From NCBI GenBank assembly GCA_029204225.1, contig CM055100.1, forward strand, positions 50,874,606 through 50,938,605: 64,000 nucleotides of DNA. Reading direction: 5' to 3'. The DNA comes from Diphasiastrum complanatum (lineage: Eukaryota; Streptophyta; Lycopodiopsida; Lycopodiales; Lycopodiaceae). Shown one piece after another: positions 22,100 through 32,032 of this stretch. The translations under genes were made by a program, and so were the position numbers. The notes under the pieces were generated by a model. The model did no database searches, was not told where the DNA came from, and saw only the letters and a program-made list of their open reading frames with translations. Within the stretch, counting starts at the first letter, position 1. The number at the start of each line of letters is the position of its first letter.

Positions 22100-22850
22100 T
22101 AGACTGCAGACGGTCTGTTGGGAAAGGTCACACGTGCTCTTAACTGCAGCCGTTGACAAGATGCGGTGAGAGCCTTCGATGTTCGCTGCTCTCAATGCCG
22201 CCTCGCCCTCGCCCCTCTTTGCTGACTGTGGCGATGGCGATGGCGATTGCAATGGCGATGGAGACAGGCTCCTCTGGCCTCCCCAATTGACCAATGGAGT
22301 TCGCCTACGGATGGGTCTGAGCCGTGCAGTGCAGCGGCCCTGGTGTCGCATCTTGCTGTTGACAAGACAGCAGCAAGAGCAAGGAAACTTGGGAAAGAAT
22401 CCGAAACATGAAAGCCCAACAAGAAAAAAAAGAAAATAGATGACAGCAAAAACAGAAAGGAAGAAAATATCAAAGCCCAAAAAGAAAAAGAGAAAAGATC
22501 CGAGAGCCAAAACGGTAAGAAAGCCGAGATCCAAGTCACCAAAGCCCAAAGAAGAACAGATCAGATCAGAGGAGCTGTGCGGGTCAAATCCCAAGCCTTC
22601 GGGCGGTCCAATCATGCAGCTGCGAGCAGCCGTGCAAGCTGGGGGGGGGGGGGGGGCGGGCGGGCTGCTCTGCAACGTGCATCATCATCTGCTCCTCCAT
22701 CAGTTCATCTCATAGCTAGTGTGGTAGCGAAGAAAGAAGAAAGACGAAAGGGTTACTGAATCTGGTCCATTTGGTGTCAATCAGTCGGACAAGACAAGGG
22801 AAAGTGAAAGGGCGAGATTGGGTAGAGCTGAAAGAGCCTTAAATAATAAG
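22100..22850. other. GC-richer patch with purine-rich tract and G16 run
   Basis: This patch stands out by base composition. It contains CGAT/GGCGATGGCGATGG repeats (22225-22262), a purine-rich stretch with repeated AAAGCCCAA (22400-22560), and a run of 16 G (about 22641-22656). Overlapping ORFs up to 207 codons run on both strands, but they are low-complexity (lysine-rich or phenylalanine/serine-rich) and I recognise none. It could be the 5' end of a host gene or a repeat. Confidence 0.35.
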
Positions 22851-23160
22851 CCGTGCCACTTATCTAGTCATGACGCATGAAAGCCAGGACCTCAAGCAAA
22901 CAGTCTTTGATTTTTCTTTTATGGGTTGACTGACAAAAGGCCAATGGTGGGGGCAGAATCCAGATTGGTACTCTGGAGTCTGGAGTAAGCCTCAAGGCTC
23001 TCACCAATGTACAATTTGTGTTGTGGTCTGATTCCATTGCTAGGGAGATGTCCCTCTCAAGTTTTTCTTCAACATTCTACACCTTTAAGAAGAAGCAGGT
23101 TCTCTATAAACTTCTCAAATCTTGCAACTAGGTGGCTTGTTCATTATAATAGGTAGCTAG

Positions 23161-23262
23161 TTGAATAATATAAAGCATTATCTGCCCATGTTGTGTGTGC
23201 TGTGGTGATAGTTGAAAAATGTAAGGCATTATCTGCCCATGTTGTGTGTGGTGTAGTGATAG
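23161..23262. repeat. 51-bp tandem duplication
   Basis: Positions 23161-23211 and 23212-23262 are the same 51 bases, with about five substitutions. Both contain GCATTATCTGCCCATGTTGT. Confidence 0.85.
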
Positions 23263-23345
23263 AGGGTTCTTCGACCCTTGGTGCACTCCTTAAGTAGAAC
23301 CAGGTTCATGGTGTAAGATTGACGAGCCAAGTTCAATCCTCGCAC
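23255..23345 (+). repeat. possible tRNA-derived (SINE-like) segment
   Basis: GTAGTGATAGAGG resembles an RNA polymerase III A box, and AAGTTCAATCC about 70 bases later resembles a B box (consensus GGTTCRANYCC). It is followed by CGCACACACGC. This is weak evidence for a decayed SINE head. Confidence 0.25.
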
Positions 23346-23423
23346 ACACGCAGTATTTAGTTAATATTATTAACTTATCAGTAAATACAAAAAAAAATTA
23401 ACACATTAATTGAATTATCTAGG

Positions 23424-23888
23424 GTGGTTTCAAACTACAATGCTTTCGTTGAAGTCCCTAACTTAAGGTGGAGTTCTCCCATTCTCTCTTATTGGCATGA
23501 ACATAACACCCGACACCACACAATGACCGTCGTGTGTGTCAAAGAGCCCAGACTCTTACAAACAAGCCACCTGTTATACAATCCCATAATAAAAAATAGT
23601 ATTGTAACCCACAAAATACATGCATGTGAAAATCATGGGATTGCACGCAAATTTGTCTGCATGTGGCGCATTGTCATTAGACTAGGCTCCTATCCCATGT
23701 CCATAAACGACTTCAAATCCATGAAGACAACATGGGTCTTCTCCCCTCTTAGACTTATGTTGAGTTGCAACATTGTGGCAAATGAGGTGCCATGGGACAT
23801 TTGCCACATAGGGTCAACAATTTTTTCGGATTTGGAGGCATTGTCTGGCATGTTGAGTTTGTTGCCATTGGAAAAAATGGACCAATGA
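23424..23888 (+). CDS. hypothetical ORF, doubtful
   Basis: This is an open frame of 154 codons, long for this composition, with several cysteines and no recognised motif, signal or repeat. It starts just after the SINE-like segment and ends before the LTR at 24098. No intron signals or homologous second copy support it. I report it only because of its length. A chance ORF is the likeliest explanation. Confidence 0.12.
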   Translation: MVSNYNAFVEVPNLRWSSPILSYWHEHNTRHHTMTVVCVKEPRLLQTSHLLYNPIIKNSIVTHKIHACENHGIARKFVCMWRIVIRLGSYPMSINDFKSMKTTWVFSPLRLMLSCNIVANEVPWDICHIGSTIFSDLEALSGMLSLLPLEKMDQ

Positions 23889-24097
23889 TATAGTAATGAT
23901 TTAAATAGACCAATCAAATTGTGGCCTTCCATTCAACATTATCAGTCAAGTTTGAAAGGGGGGTGGTCCAAGCAAAGGGATTTGTCGCTTAATATGATAA
24001 AAATATATTTATCATAATTTTAAAAATTCAAAATGTTTAAAAACTTTGTACCCAGCTATTTTCTTGGGTCTTAGCCTAGCTTGACCGAACAAGAAAT

Positions 24098-24359
24098 TGT
24101 TAGAAATCAATGATAAATTTTATTGTTATTGTTTACGATGTACATTAATGTTGACAGCTGTGACCAGCTGTCATTAGCCGTAGGCTAGTCTATTAGTCTA
24201 CTTGTAGGTTTTCTCTCTCTATCAGGGTTTAGGGTTTATTTGTATATTTTACATTCTGTATGAGGTAGTGTGATAGAGTGATAGTGCGTGTTCTTCTTCC
24301 GCCTTCTTGTGGTGATTGCTTATGGTGAATGTTTGATGTTGCATATCTAATTCTTGACA
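24098..24359 (+). repeat. 5' LTR, short (262 bp)
   Basis: It runs from TGTTAGAAATC to ...TTCTTGACA and abuts a perfect primer-binding site. A TATA-like TGTATATTTT lies near 24240. It contains a perfect hairpin, TGACAGCTG-TGAC-CAGCTGTCA, at 24152-24173. No 3' LTR partner is present. Confidence 0.75.
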
Positions 24360-24371
24360 TGGTATCAGAGC
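24360..24371 (+). other. primer-binding site (tRNA-iMet)
   Basis: A perfect TGGTATCAGAGC directly follows the LTR. Confidence 0.9.
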
Positions 24372-24555
24372 AGCGATAGTCCTACATGCCTGATCAGTGG
24401 ATACAGCTTGTCACAGGCTCCGTAATGAAGTGAGAAAGTCTTTCATGGGAGGTGAAAGCTTGGAAAGACAAAAACGACTGGAAGAAATTCTTCTTTGGTG
24501 TATTTTGCAGGTTTGGAGCTCAGAATCATTAGTGGAGAACGAAGACACAGTCTTA

Positions 24556-24757
24556 GAGGCATCAGAAAGGCCAGGACAGCATCAGACAGATTGAAAATCT
24601 ATTGAGTTGGGAGATTTTTTTACAATACTTCCTAATTGTTGTGAAAAGCACAATCCCGGAGGCATCAAAAAGGCCAGGGCAGTATCAGACAGATTGAAAA
24701 TCTGTTGAGTAGGGGGAGATTTTTACAATACTTTCTAGTTGTTGTGAAAAGTGTCAT
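24556..24757 (+). repeat. 103-bp tandem duplication in the leader
   Basis: GGCATCAgAAAGGCCAGG starts at 24558 and again at 24661. The following 90 or so bases, including CAGACAGATTGAAAATCT and TTGTTGTGAAAAG, match with a few changes. Confidence 0.8.
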
Positions 24758-24855
24758 TTGTGTGAGAGGTTTGCCAAGAAATCTCTCACAGTGTCTATTT
24801 GGAGTACCGCAAATCACACTAGGCAGTGTCTAGTACTGCCATTCGAGTTAGGACA

Positions 24856-25065
24856 GTCGTACATCCACGCGTCGTACAGATATAGCATATCCATACCAAT
24901 AACAGATTCATGCGCCAAAGATAAAGAACATACTAAGTCGTCGTACATTCACGCGTCATACCGATATCGCATACCCGCATCAATATCGGATCCACGTGCG
25001 CGAGCTAAAGAGAATCCCGAGCAGTCATGCACTCGCGCGTCGTACCGACATCAGGTGTACAACCA
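24856..25065 (+). repeat. 84-bp tandem repeat in the leader
   Basis: GTCGTACATCCACGCGTCGTAC-type segments start at 24856, 24940 and 25024, exactly 84 bases apart. The copies are diverged and unusually CG-rich for the region. They lie between the primer-binding site and gag. Confidence 0.75.
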
Positions 25066-25123
25066 AAAAATTTACAGTTCTATGGTGTGATAAATTTTGT
25101 GATCCAGACTCATCTATCCAGTA

Positions 25124-25631
25124 ATGGCAAGCGAGAGTGTTATTAATGAGTCAAGCAAATTGGAAGGTGCCGGCATCTATGCAATTTGGAAATTCAAACT
25201 GAAGAACATTTTGATGGAAAATGAGCTATGGAAAATTGTGACAGGTGAAGAGACAAGGCCAGTGATTGAAGAAGATTAGCGGACATTTGATAGGAGAAAA
25301 CGAAAGCCTAGAATAACTTATCAGTTAGAGATGCAATCATTCCCTATATTTCAGATTCAGAAAGACCAAAAGAAGCGTGGAATACATTGAAGACATTGTT
25401 TGAAACGACAAATACATCTCAAATACTATTTCTGAAGACGAAGTTGCATACATTGCGGATGAATAATAGTGCAACTATTGTCGATCACATACTGAAGGTC
25501 AAAGAGATCCGTGACCAATTAGCAGCAGTTGAAGAGCAAGTACAAGATCGTGAGATCGTGCAATTGACATTGAATAGTCTGAGTGAGTCACATCAGATGT
25601 TTGTGACGAGTATAGATCCGTGCATTCAAGT
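25124..25631 (+). pseudogene. copia Gag, truncated
   Basis: The frame opens with an ATG at 25124 and reads SSKLEGAGIYAIWKFKLKN and NELWKIVTGEE, the typical N-terminus of a plant copia Gag. A stop after EED and a frameshift follow. The UBN2-type core then continues (AWNTLKTLFETTNTSQ, LHTLRM, IVDHILKVKEIRDQL, IVQLTLNSLSES, FVTSIDPCIQ). It stops abruptly at 25631, before the zinc knuckle. The next base starts unrelated DNA containing the transposase-like gene, so the copia was probably split by that element. Gag would form the particle around the element RNA. Confidence 0.8.
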
Positions 25632-25723
25632 AAGCATATTCTAAATTTTGTAAGTTTTTCAATGACATTTGGATTTAATTTCAGCTATGGTGATATTCTG
25701 TTAACTATCTGTTTTTTTTGCAG

Positions 25724-27632
25724 ATCTGCATTAGTAGCTCCTCGGAATATTAAAAACAATGCTTCACTAGGAATGTCATTGGGTACAATATTGACTTGCA
25801 AATTCACTGAGCGTATTATGATGAACAATAGGATTTCAAATGTAAAGTGTAAAATAGCAGAGTCTTTAATGGTGGACATTCAAAATATTTTAGATAAGAC
25901 TATAGTTCAGGGTGCTTGTGATTTTGTAGGTATTAGTAGGGAAGCATATGCAACAATGTTTAAACTAATTAGAGAAGCTTTTAAGCAAGTTCAAATTAGA
26001 AAAGTCCCAATCCCTAGCACATAAGAGAGGGATACATTAAACATAGGTATGCATAAGATCACTGGAACTCCATTTCATATTGAGGTGTATGAAACTGATG
26101 GAAGATCGATATTCATCAAACAATTTATTTGTTGATCTAAATTACTTGCTGAGATACATCGTCACATTCTATGATATAACCTATGAAAAGGTGAATGGCA
26201 AAATAATCATAGTACTTAAGTTAGATGAGTCAGAAATTGTGAAAGGGCAGAAGATGGAAAGGGTTAGTATAACTCTCATGAATGGTGCTCTATCACAAAC
26301 AAAGAACCAAGAAGATTTCAAATTCAGTGTCCAGTCAGAAAATGATATATGGTGGTTGGTAGCGTTTCAGGTAACTAGCCTCATTATTACATTACATTCA
26401 TTGAATAGTATTAATACATTGTAAACTAAGTATGATTAATTCTTTGGACAGGTGCTGAAAGAGGATCATGATATATTATCATGGATATTCTCAAGGACAT
26501 CTTATCTTAGAATCATCAAGGACCATATGGATGGAGGACTTCTCAATGTTCCAGGAGTTGGAGACTTCAATGTTGAATGGCACTTAGCAAGTGATTTGAA
26601 AACATTGAAATGTATGTATAATGTCTCTCACAGTGCTACATCAAAACACCCTTGTTTGTACTGCATGAAAATGGCAAAAGATGTAACTAGGAGTACATGA
26701 ATTACTAGAGAATATGCAGATCCAAACTGGAAGCCTGTGCTGCCTATCCCCTTAAAAAATGTGCATGTTTGCACTCTTCATGCAGAAGTTAGATTAATAG
26801 AAAAGATCATTTATCTTCATATAGTTTTTGCTTGGAATACTAAGCCAGCATCATTATCAAAGGAAGCTATCTCTCGATTAGAAGATGTTTTATCAAAAGC
26901 AGGACTCCATAAAGGACATGTCAAAATTCAAAAAGATGAAAAGCTTTCAAGAAAGAATGGGAACATGCCAACTAAGCCAAGCATAGGAGGAGCAAAAGCA
27001 CGTCGTTTTCTATCAAATCATACTGGTAAGGCTTCTAATATTCAACACTCATTCTAGACAGATATTATTGCTGCCACTCAGGACTTCGAGAAAGACGGCA
27101 AAACCAGAGTACTAAAAGTTGATGTATGGAAAAAGCTTGATAGTATGATTGCTATTTAAAGAAAAGAAAAATATTCTGATATTGATAAAAAAGCTGTCCA
27201 AAGGACTTGTGTCGAGTTTGTTAATGCAATATCAAAAGCATGGGGAGAAGATCACATCACTCATTACATGGTTAGTATGAAATTTTCAAAATGCTTTCAA
27301 ATTTTCATATATATTTAGATCCAAACATAAGACTAACATTATGATTTTGACATATGCAGCACATACTAAGAGGTCATACAACATTTTTTGCAAATACATA
27401 TGGAAGCTTGAGTGTATGGTCATCACAAGGGATGGAGAAGTCACACTGGCAAGCACCAACAGCATTTCATCGAAATACACAACATGGAGGAACCAATAAA
27501 AAACGAAACTACATTTGTCAATTGTTTCAATAGTTCTACCGCAGAGTTCAGATTCGACATATAACAAAGTCCACACAATACAACAAGTTTAGAAAAACAT
27601 GCAAGTTCATACAGGAAGAGAAAATTAGATGA
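25724..27632 (+). pseudogene. DDE-type transposase-like gene, three visible exons
   Basis: The exons are about 25724-26370, 26452-27270 and 27360-27632, joined by GT-AG introns. Exon 1 ends with the block VLKLDESEIVKGQKMERVS (candidate first catalytic Asp at 26224). Exon 2 has EWHLASDLKTLK (second Asp at 26593) followed by HPCLYCMKM, a CxxC pair, then LPIPLKNVHVCTLHAEVRL and KPSIGGAKARRFL. Exon 3 has FFANTYGSLSVWSSQGMEKS (candidate Glu at 27435) and RNTQHGG. A D-D-CxxC-E order suggests an RNase H-fold transposase with a zinc insert, as described for the KDZ group, but I cannot confirm the family. Lesions: TAA 26022, a frameshift near 26110, TGA 26698, TAG 27055, TAA near 27156 and TAG near 27528. 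The 5' end is missing. Confidence 0.6.
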
Positions 27633-27826
27633 TTGTTGAGTAGAAGATCATCATGACATGTTCAGAATTGCTTTGCAAATTCATTGAACAAGAGAGGAGA
27701 AATACCCAATGTAAATGTATTGATTGTATTATACCAAAATACAAAGTGTCAACTATTCATCATCAGATCTTGTATCAGATTCTATGGTAGTATTGTCATG
27801 AAGAAATTCTCTGCTAGCGTATGCAT

Positions 27827-29255
27827 CTAATAGATGTGCATTATCCTATTTTCACTAAGCTCAATATAAGTGGAATACAATGAATAATGAGAGCTCCTTA
27901 AAGGAACATTCCCATCAGTAAAGCCTAAAATGTTCAAAACATAAGATCTTTTGACAAAAATGATCTTATTTGTCTTAACAGATTTATGTCCTCCTAAATA
28001 AAATGATAAAACTTTAACTGCCATTATAAGACTCTCCCCGACTGGGCTCAGCTTGGAATGAGCAATACAGATCTCATTCTTCAAGAAATGCCGAAGATAG
28101 TGGCCCAGTCCACTGTCCCTCTAGAACGAGGATGCGTGTTGTCTGAAACCACCTCGTCTCGCAGCAAAATCATCTATTATGAGAGCATCCTACAATAGGA
28201 AATATGCTAGCAAAAACACATTCAGTGATTGAAAACATTCAAATGCAAGGAAGATTAAACACTTACACATTCTTCATCATCAGCAGCAACCAGATCAGGA
28301 TGATCAATATAATGACCACGTACTGAAGTGGAATCATCAGTGAAATGCATTAATGATGGACGAGGGAAGCCCATCTGGGATTGAAATGCCGTGAATTCTT
28401 CATCGGATGGTCTGCCTCACCCATCCTCAACTATATTTGATAAAGTCTTATTTAGGCATTCTTCACCGGTCATAAGACCCTCCTCATCATCAAAATCAAT
28501 ACCAGCAACAAGGTCATCTGTCTCAAAATCTACAAAGTCGGAGAATTCGAAAATTGTGCCGGATAATAAACATAGAACCTCGTCCTCACGATAGTCAAAA
28601 AATTTACATAAATCAGCAGTAGTAAAATATACATCATCATTAATATAATATACAGGCAAATTGAAAAGACATTTCGAATCCTCCATAGATTTGGATTTAT
28701 CATTAGATGTATTTTGGCCAATGAAAGAATCCCGGAGAACATCAGTATTTACATCAATGAAGTCACTTTCTTTATCATGAGTGTGGATAAGAAAGTGACT
28801 GATATCCTTAATGGCTGACTGAACATAGGAGGGTCAGCAACAGGAACTTCATCATCATTTGGGATTTGAACTAACAGAAAAAGTACGAAACCACTCTGAT
28901 ATTCAACCAATCGACATTTCTTGTTGCAATACAGACACATAGAACTACTTTTAAAAAGACCAAACAATTTGGTGAACATTCTATCCAGTCTATGTCTAAA
29001 AGCTGGGAAGAAATGAACAAGATCAGTATAATGCATATACTGGAGTGGACCTATGGAGAAAATAGGCTTGCTAAGTATATCTCTGAATCTGAAATAATGT
29101 TCATAAAGTACATCAAAATTTGGTTGTGTAGTCCTGAAAACATGTAGATATGGCCTTAATAGACTGTGGAAGTAGTCTAGGTTTTCAGTAATCCCAAATT
29201 CACTCAGAAATGAACTCAAGCCTAATTCTCGTGAGGATGATGAGGAAGAGGCCAT
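27827..29255 (-). pseudogene. unknown gene of the DNA element, two exons
   Basis: I do not recognise the family. The start chosen is MASSSSSSRELG at 29255. Exon 1 (29255-28267) contains FGITENLDYFHSLLRPYLHV, an FRHRLDRMFTKLFGLFK block, a CLYCNKKC cysteine cluster near residue 125, and an acidic second half (YREDEVLCLL, DFETDDLVAGIDFDDEEG). A 77-base intron (28266-28190, GTAAGT...TTGTAG) leads to exon 2 (28189-27827) with LKNEICIAHSKLSPVGES, KIIFVKRSYVLNILGFTDG and the end MHIY. Phase fits at the splice. Lesions: one frameshift near 28790, a stop at 28417 and a stop at 28121. The gene converges on the transposase and diverges from the H3/C48 gene. Confidence 0.55.
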
Positions 29256-30085
29256 GGCAGTAACGTGAATATCGCACTTGTGCGCACGGGAGAACTGAAC
29301 CAAAACTAACTATCAAAATGGCGCAGAAGATGGATATGTACAACAGACAGATACTAAATATTGCACTTGTGCGCGAGTAGGTATAGTTGCAAGCAAACGA
29401 ACAACAATGAGCGCGCACAAAAGCGATATGTCGCGAATTTCGAAAACGCAAAAGGTAAAAAATTATTCGGTTTTTGTGCCATTTATACTAAATTTTTGCA
29501 CGTGTGGTCAACGGACTTATGACACGTGTCTACTTTCAATTGAACAACAGGCGCAGGCACGTGTGAGATAACACCTGCACGTGTGAAATGACACCTGATC
29601 ACGTGTCGCGTGTTCATTCGATTGCTCATAAACATGTATCGCTCTCGCATTCGATCGTATAGATCCCACACGTGTAATGCAACAGGGTGACATGTGTCGC
29701 TCTCGCATTTGTCCGTACAACTCCCACACATGTGACAGGACGTTCTTTCGCACGTGCGAACCCCGATATAAAATCACAAATTTCGATGAATTTTTTTCAC
29801 TTTTTTTTTCGCTCCACATATCGCATTTGTTTGTGCCCTTTACAATCGAAATTCCTCCTACTGTCTTTCATGCGCACAGGTCCGATACATCTGCCTACAT
29901 GTCACCCCATATCGCACTTGTGCGTCTTTCCTCAAATCTAATCGTTCTCTCTGATATTCGACTCGCATAGGTCCGATATACCGTACATTCTGTTTGTACA
30001 TAGCGGTCCTCTACAAGTTCTTTATCATCCCTCCCTTCTCATCCTAACCTTCACGCACAAGTTCGCTATCACATAGTCCACGCCC
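29256..30085. promoter_or_regulatory. divergent promoter spacer with a repeated 16-bp motif
   Basis: Between two divergent genes, a motif close to ATATCGCACTTGTGCGC occurs about eight times in both orientations: 29271, 29360, 29413 (reverse), 29817, 29872 (reverse), 29909, 29963 (reverse) and 30055 (reverse). The spacer also holds many CACGTGT/ACACGTG cores (29498-29760) and a roughly 59-base duplication starting TCGCTCTCGCAT (29639, 29698). This arrangement suits a bidirectional control region or a binding array for an element protein. Confidence 0.5.
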
Positions 30086-31840
30086 ATGGATAGGAGAAAG
30101 CAGACAAGGAGAGACTTCTTCTCTCCTGGCTCATCCTCATCTCCTGCGGTTGCCATCACACCACCTGCTAGACCTAGAATGCGCAACCGCAGTAGGTGAC
30201 TCTCTGAGATACGCAAGTATCAGAGGTCAACAGCTCTGTTGATCCCAAGAGCTCCATTCTATCGTGCTATCCGGAACATAACAAGAAATAATCTCGGACA
30301 GCACGTTAGATTCACACCGAGTGCTCTTCAGTGCCTTCAGGAGGCTGCTGAAGATTATATTAGTCTTTTTTTTTAGGATTCTTTTTTGCTTGTCATCCAT
30401 ACCAAGAGGGTTACCATAATGCCCAAGGATTTTCAGCTTCTGATGAGAATGAAGGATAGGTACTGTAGGTTACATGTATCTCAGCCTGCTGCTCCTAGAC
30501 CAACTCCTGTAGATAGGACTAATCTTCCTACAAAGCGTTCTAGGAAGCAGACAGCCCCCAAGCGTGCTCCTAAGAAAGTGAAGCCTAATCCTTCAGATTC
30601 TGTGAAGTCTATCCCAGAATCCATTGTAGATAATGTTGCTGTTGATAATGTTGTAAATATAGCTACCTCTGTTTTGGATACTCCTATAATTGCTATAGAT
30701 ATTACACATCCACCTCCTCCTCCTCCTCCAAAATTTTGTACATATATAGATTCGGATGATTATCTTAAATTTGAGAAAGACATATCGGATGCTATAGATA
30801 CAATTGGTACTCCTTTTTGATTTAGACTAGATGAACTTGATTTTAGTATTAATTTTAGAGTTCTAGATTGTCTGGATCTCAAAGACAGATGGGCTTCTAT
30901 CAGTGATCCTATGATAGAGTCCGGGCTTACACTCTTGCAATATGACATTGCAAGAGATTCATCAAATGAGTTGCTGGTGCAGAGTAACTTCCTGCTTCAG
31001 GCCTTCAAGGAGAACAATGACACATTGTCACAGTGTCTGACAAGTGGATTCACACCAGCAACAAAGTATTTGCTCATACCTTATCATACGAAGTAAGTTA
31101 TATTAAATGCTTCTTGCTGTTTTATGCATTAACATTGGCATTGTCAATGAAAATAGTTCTCAGAATTGCAACTAAAAAAATTTCAATCTTATTTTGCAGT
31201 GACCATTGGAGTTTAAACATGATCTCTATCAAGAGATCTATAAATAATGTTATTAAATGTTTTTGTGTCATGATGAATTCGACGAGAAATATGCATAAGG
31301 ATGTAGATATATACATTCCATATCTAAGTAAATATATTCCTATAGACGTTCCCCATTCCGTGGACTGGCAGATCATCAGCTTGGAGGTAAACTCTGTCTT
31401 TCTTAATAGCATTTTGAAATCAGTATTCTAATGAAATATTTTCAATTTAATTCATTCTGTTTCATAATTGATTTCTTGTGTGCTGAATTATTTTGCAGTC
31501 ACCCCAGCAAAATGATTCATTCAGCTGTGGGTGGTACACATTGTACAATGCCAAGTTGTTTTTTGAGTGGTTCATCCTTCAACAAGATGTTGATATTTCT
31601 AAGGTAATAAATTATGTTTATTCTTATTTTGGAATCATGATTAGTTTTCTATTCTGGTGATGTTATTGGCCATTACTAATACATGAATGTTCTATTTTGC
31701 AGTTTACACTTCCTGAGTACACATCAAGCCAGGTGTATAGATTTAGACAAGAAATTATCCTGAGTATACTGGCTAGGGCAAGGCTTCAGCCTCCTGTTAT
31801 TGATGATGGTGCAAAGGATGATGTAGTTGTACTAAATTAA
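30086..31840 (+). pseudogene. histone H3-fold (CENH3-like) / Ulp1-C48 protease fusion
   Basis: The exons are 30086-31092, 31200-31386, 31499-31603 and 31703-31840, with GT-AG introns and matching phases, for 478 codons. Residues 1-37 are a basic tail. Residues 39-125 are an H3 histone fold: LSEIRKYQRSTALLIPRAPF, VRFTPSAL, CLQEAAEDY, then IHTKRVTIMPKDFQL. The IPxAPF motif and a first loop one residue longer than canonical H3 resemble centromeric H3. A proline- and lysine-rich linker follows. Residues 330-410 match Ulp1-type SUMO proteases: LLIPYHT, DHWSL (His338) and SPQQNDSFSCGW (Cys408). The expected catalytic Asp appears as Asn362. In-frame stops are TGA 30197, TAG 30374 and TGA 30818, so this copy is dead. 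The fusion could target SUMO removal to chromatin. Confidence 0.75.
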
Positions 31841-32032
31841 GATCAGAAATATAGATAGCATAGAACAAAAATACATGTATAGACATCATAGAAAAATATA
31901 CATTGATATATCAAATGCTGCTCCAGTTTATGAATTTGGGAGCACAAAATACATGTATAGATGCCCAACTTGGGCTTTCATTTATTGAATGAAAGAGTGT
32001 ATACACAAATTTTTACTAAAGTTTATTTGAAA

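Noticed and set aside
22052-22675. 207-codon minus-strand ORF in the GC-rich patch
   Set aside because: It is a low-complexity reading of the antisense of a purine-rich tract (long runs of Phe, Leu and Ser). Other frames are equally open, and no motif is recognisable.
25632-25723. Splicing of copia Gag into the transposase-like gene
   Set aside because: A GTAAGC at 25632 and a TTTTTTTTGCAG at 25712-25723 make a tempting intron, but Gag similarity simply stops here and the two reading contexts are unrelated. An insertion breakpoint within an intron of the element is more likely.
30086-30376. Ordinary host histone H3 or CENH3 gene or retrocopy
   Set aside because: The core is too diverged from canonical H3. 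The same frame continues through a linker into a C48 domain with phased introns, and the neighbours are element genes. A captured host CENH3 as the original source remains possible.
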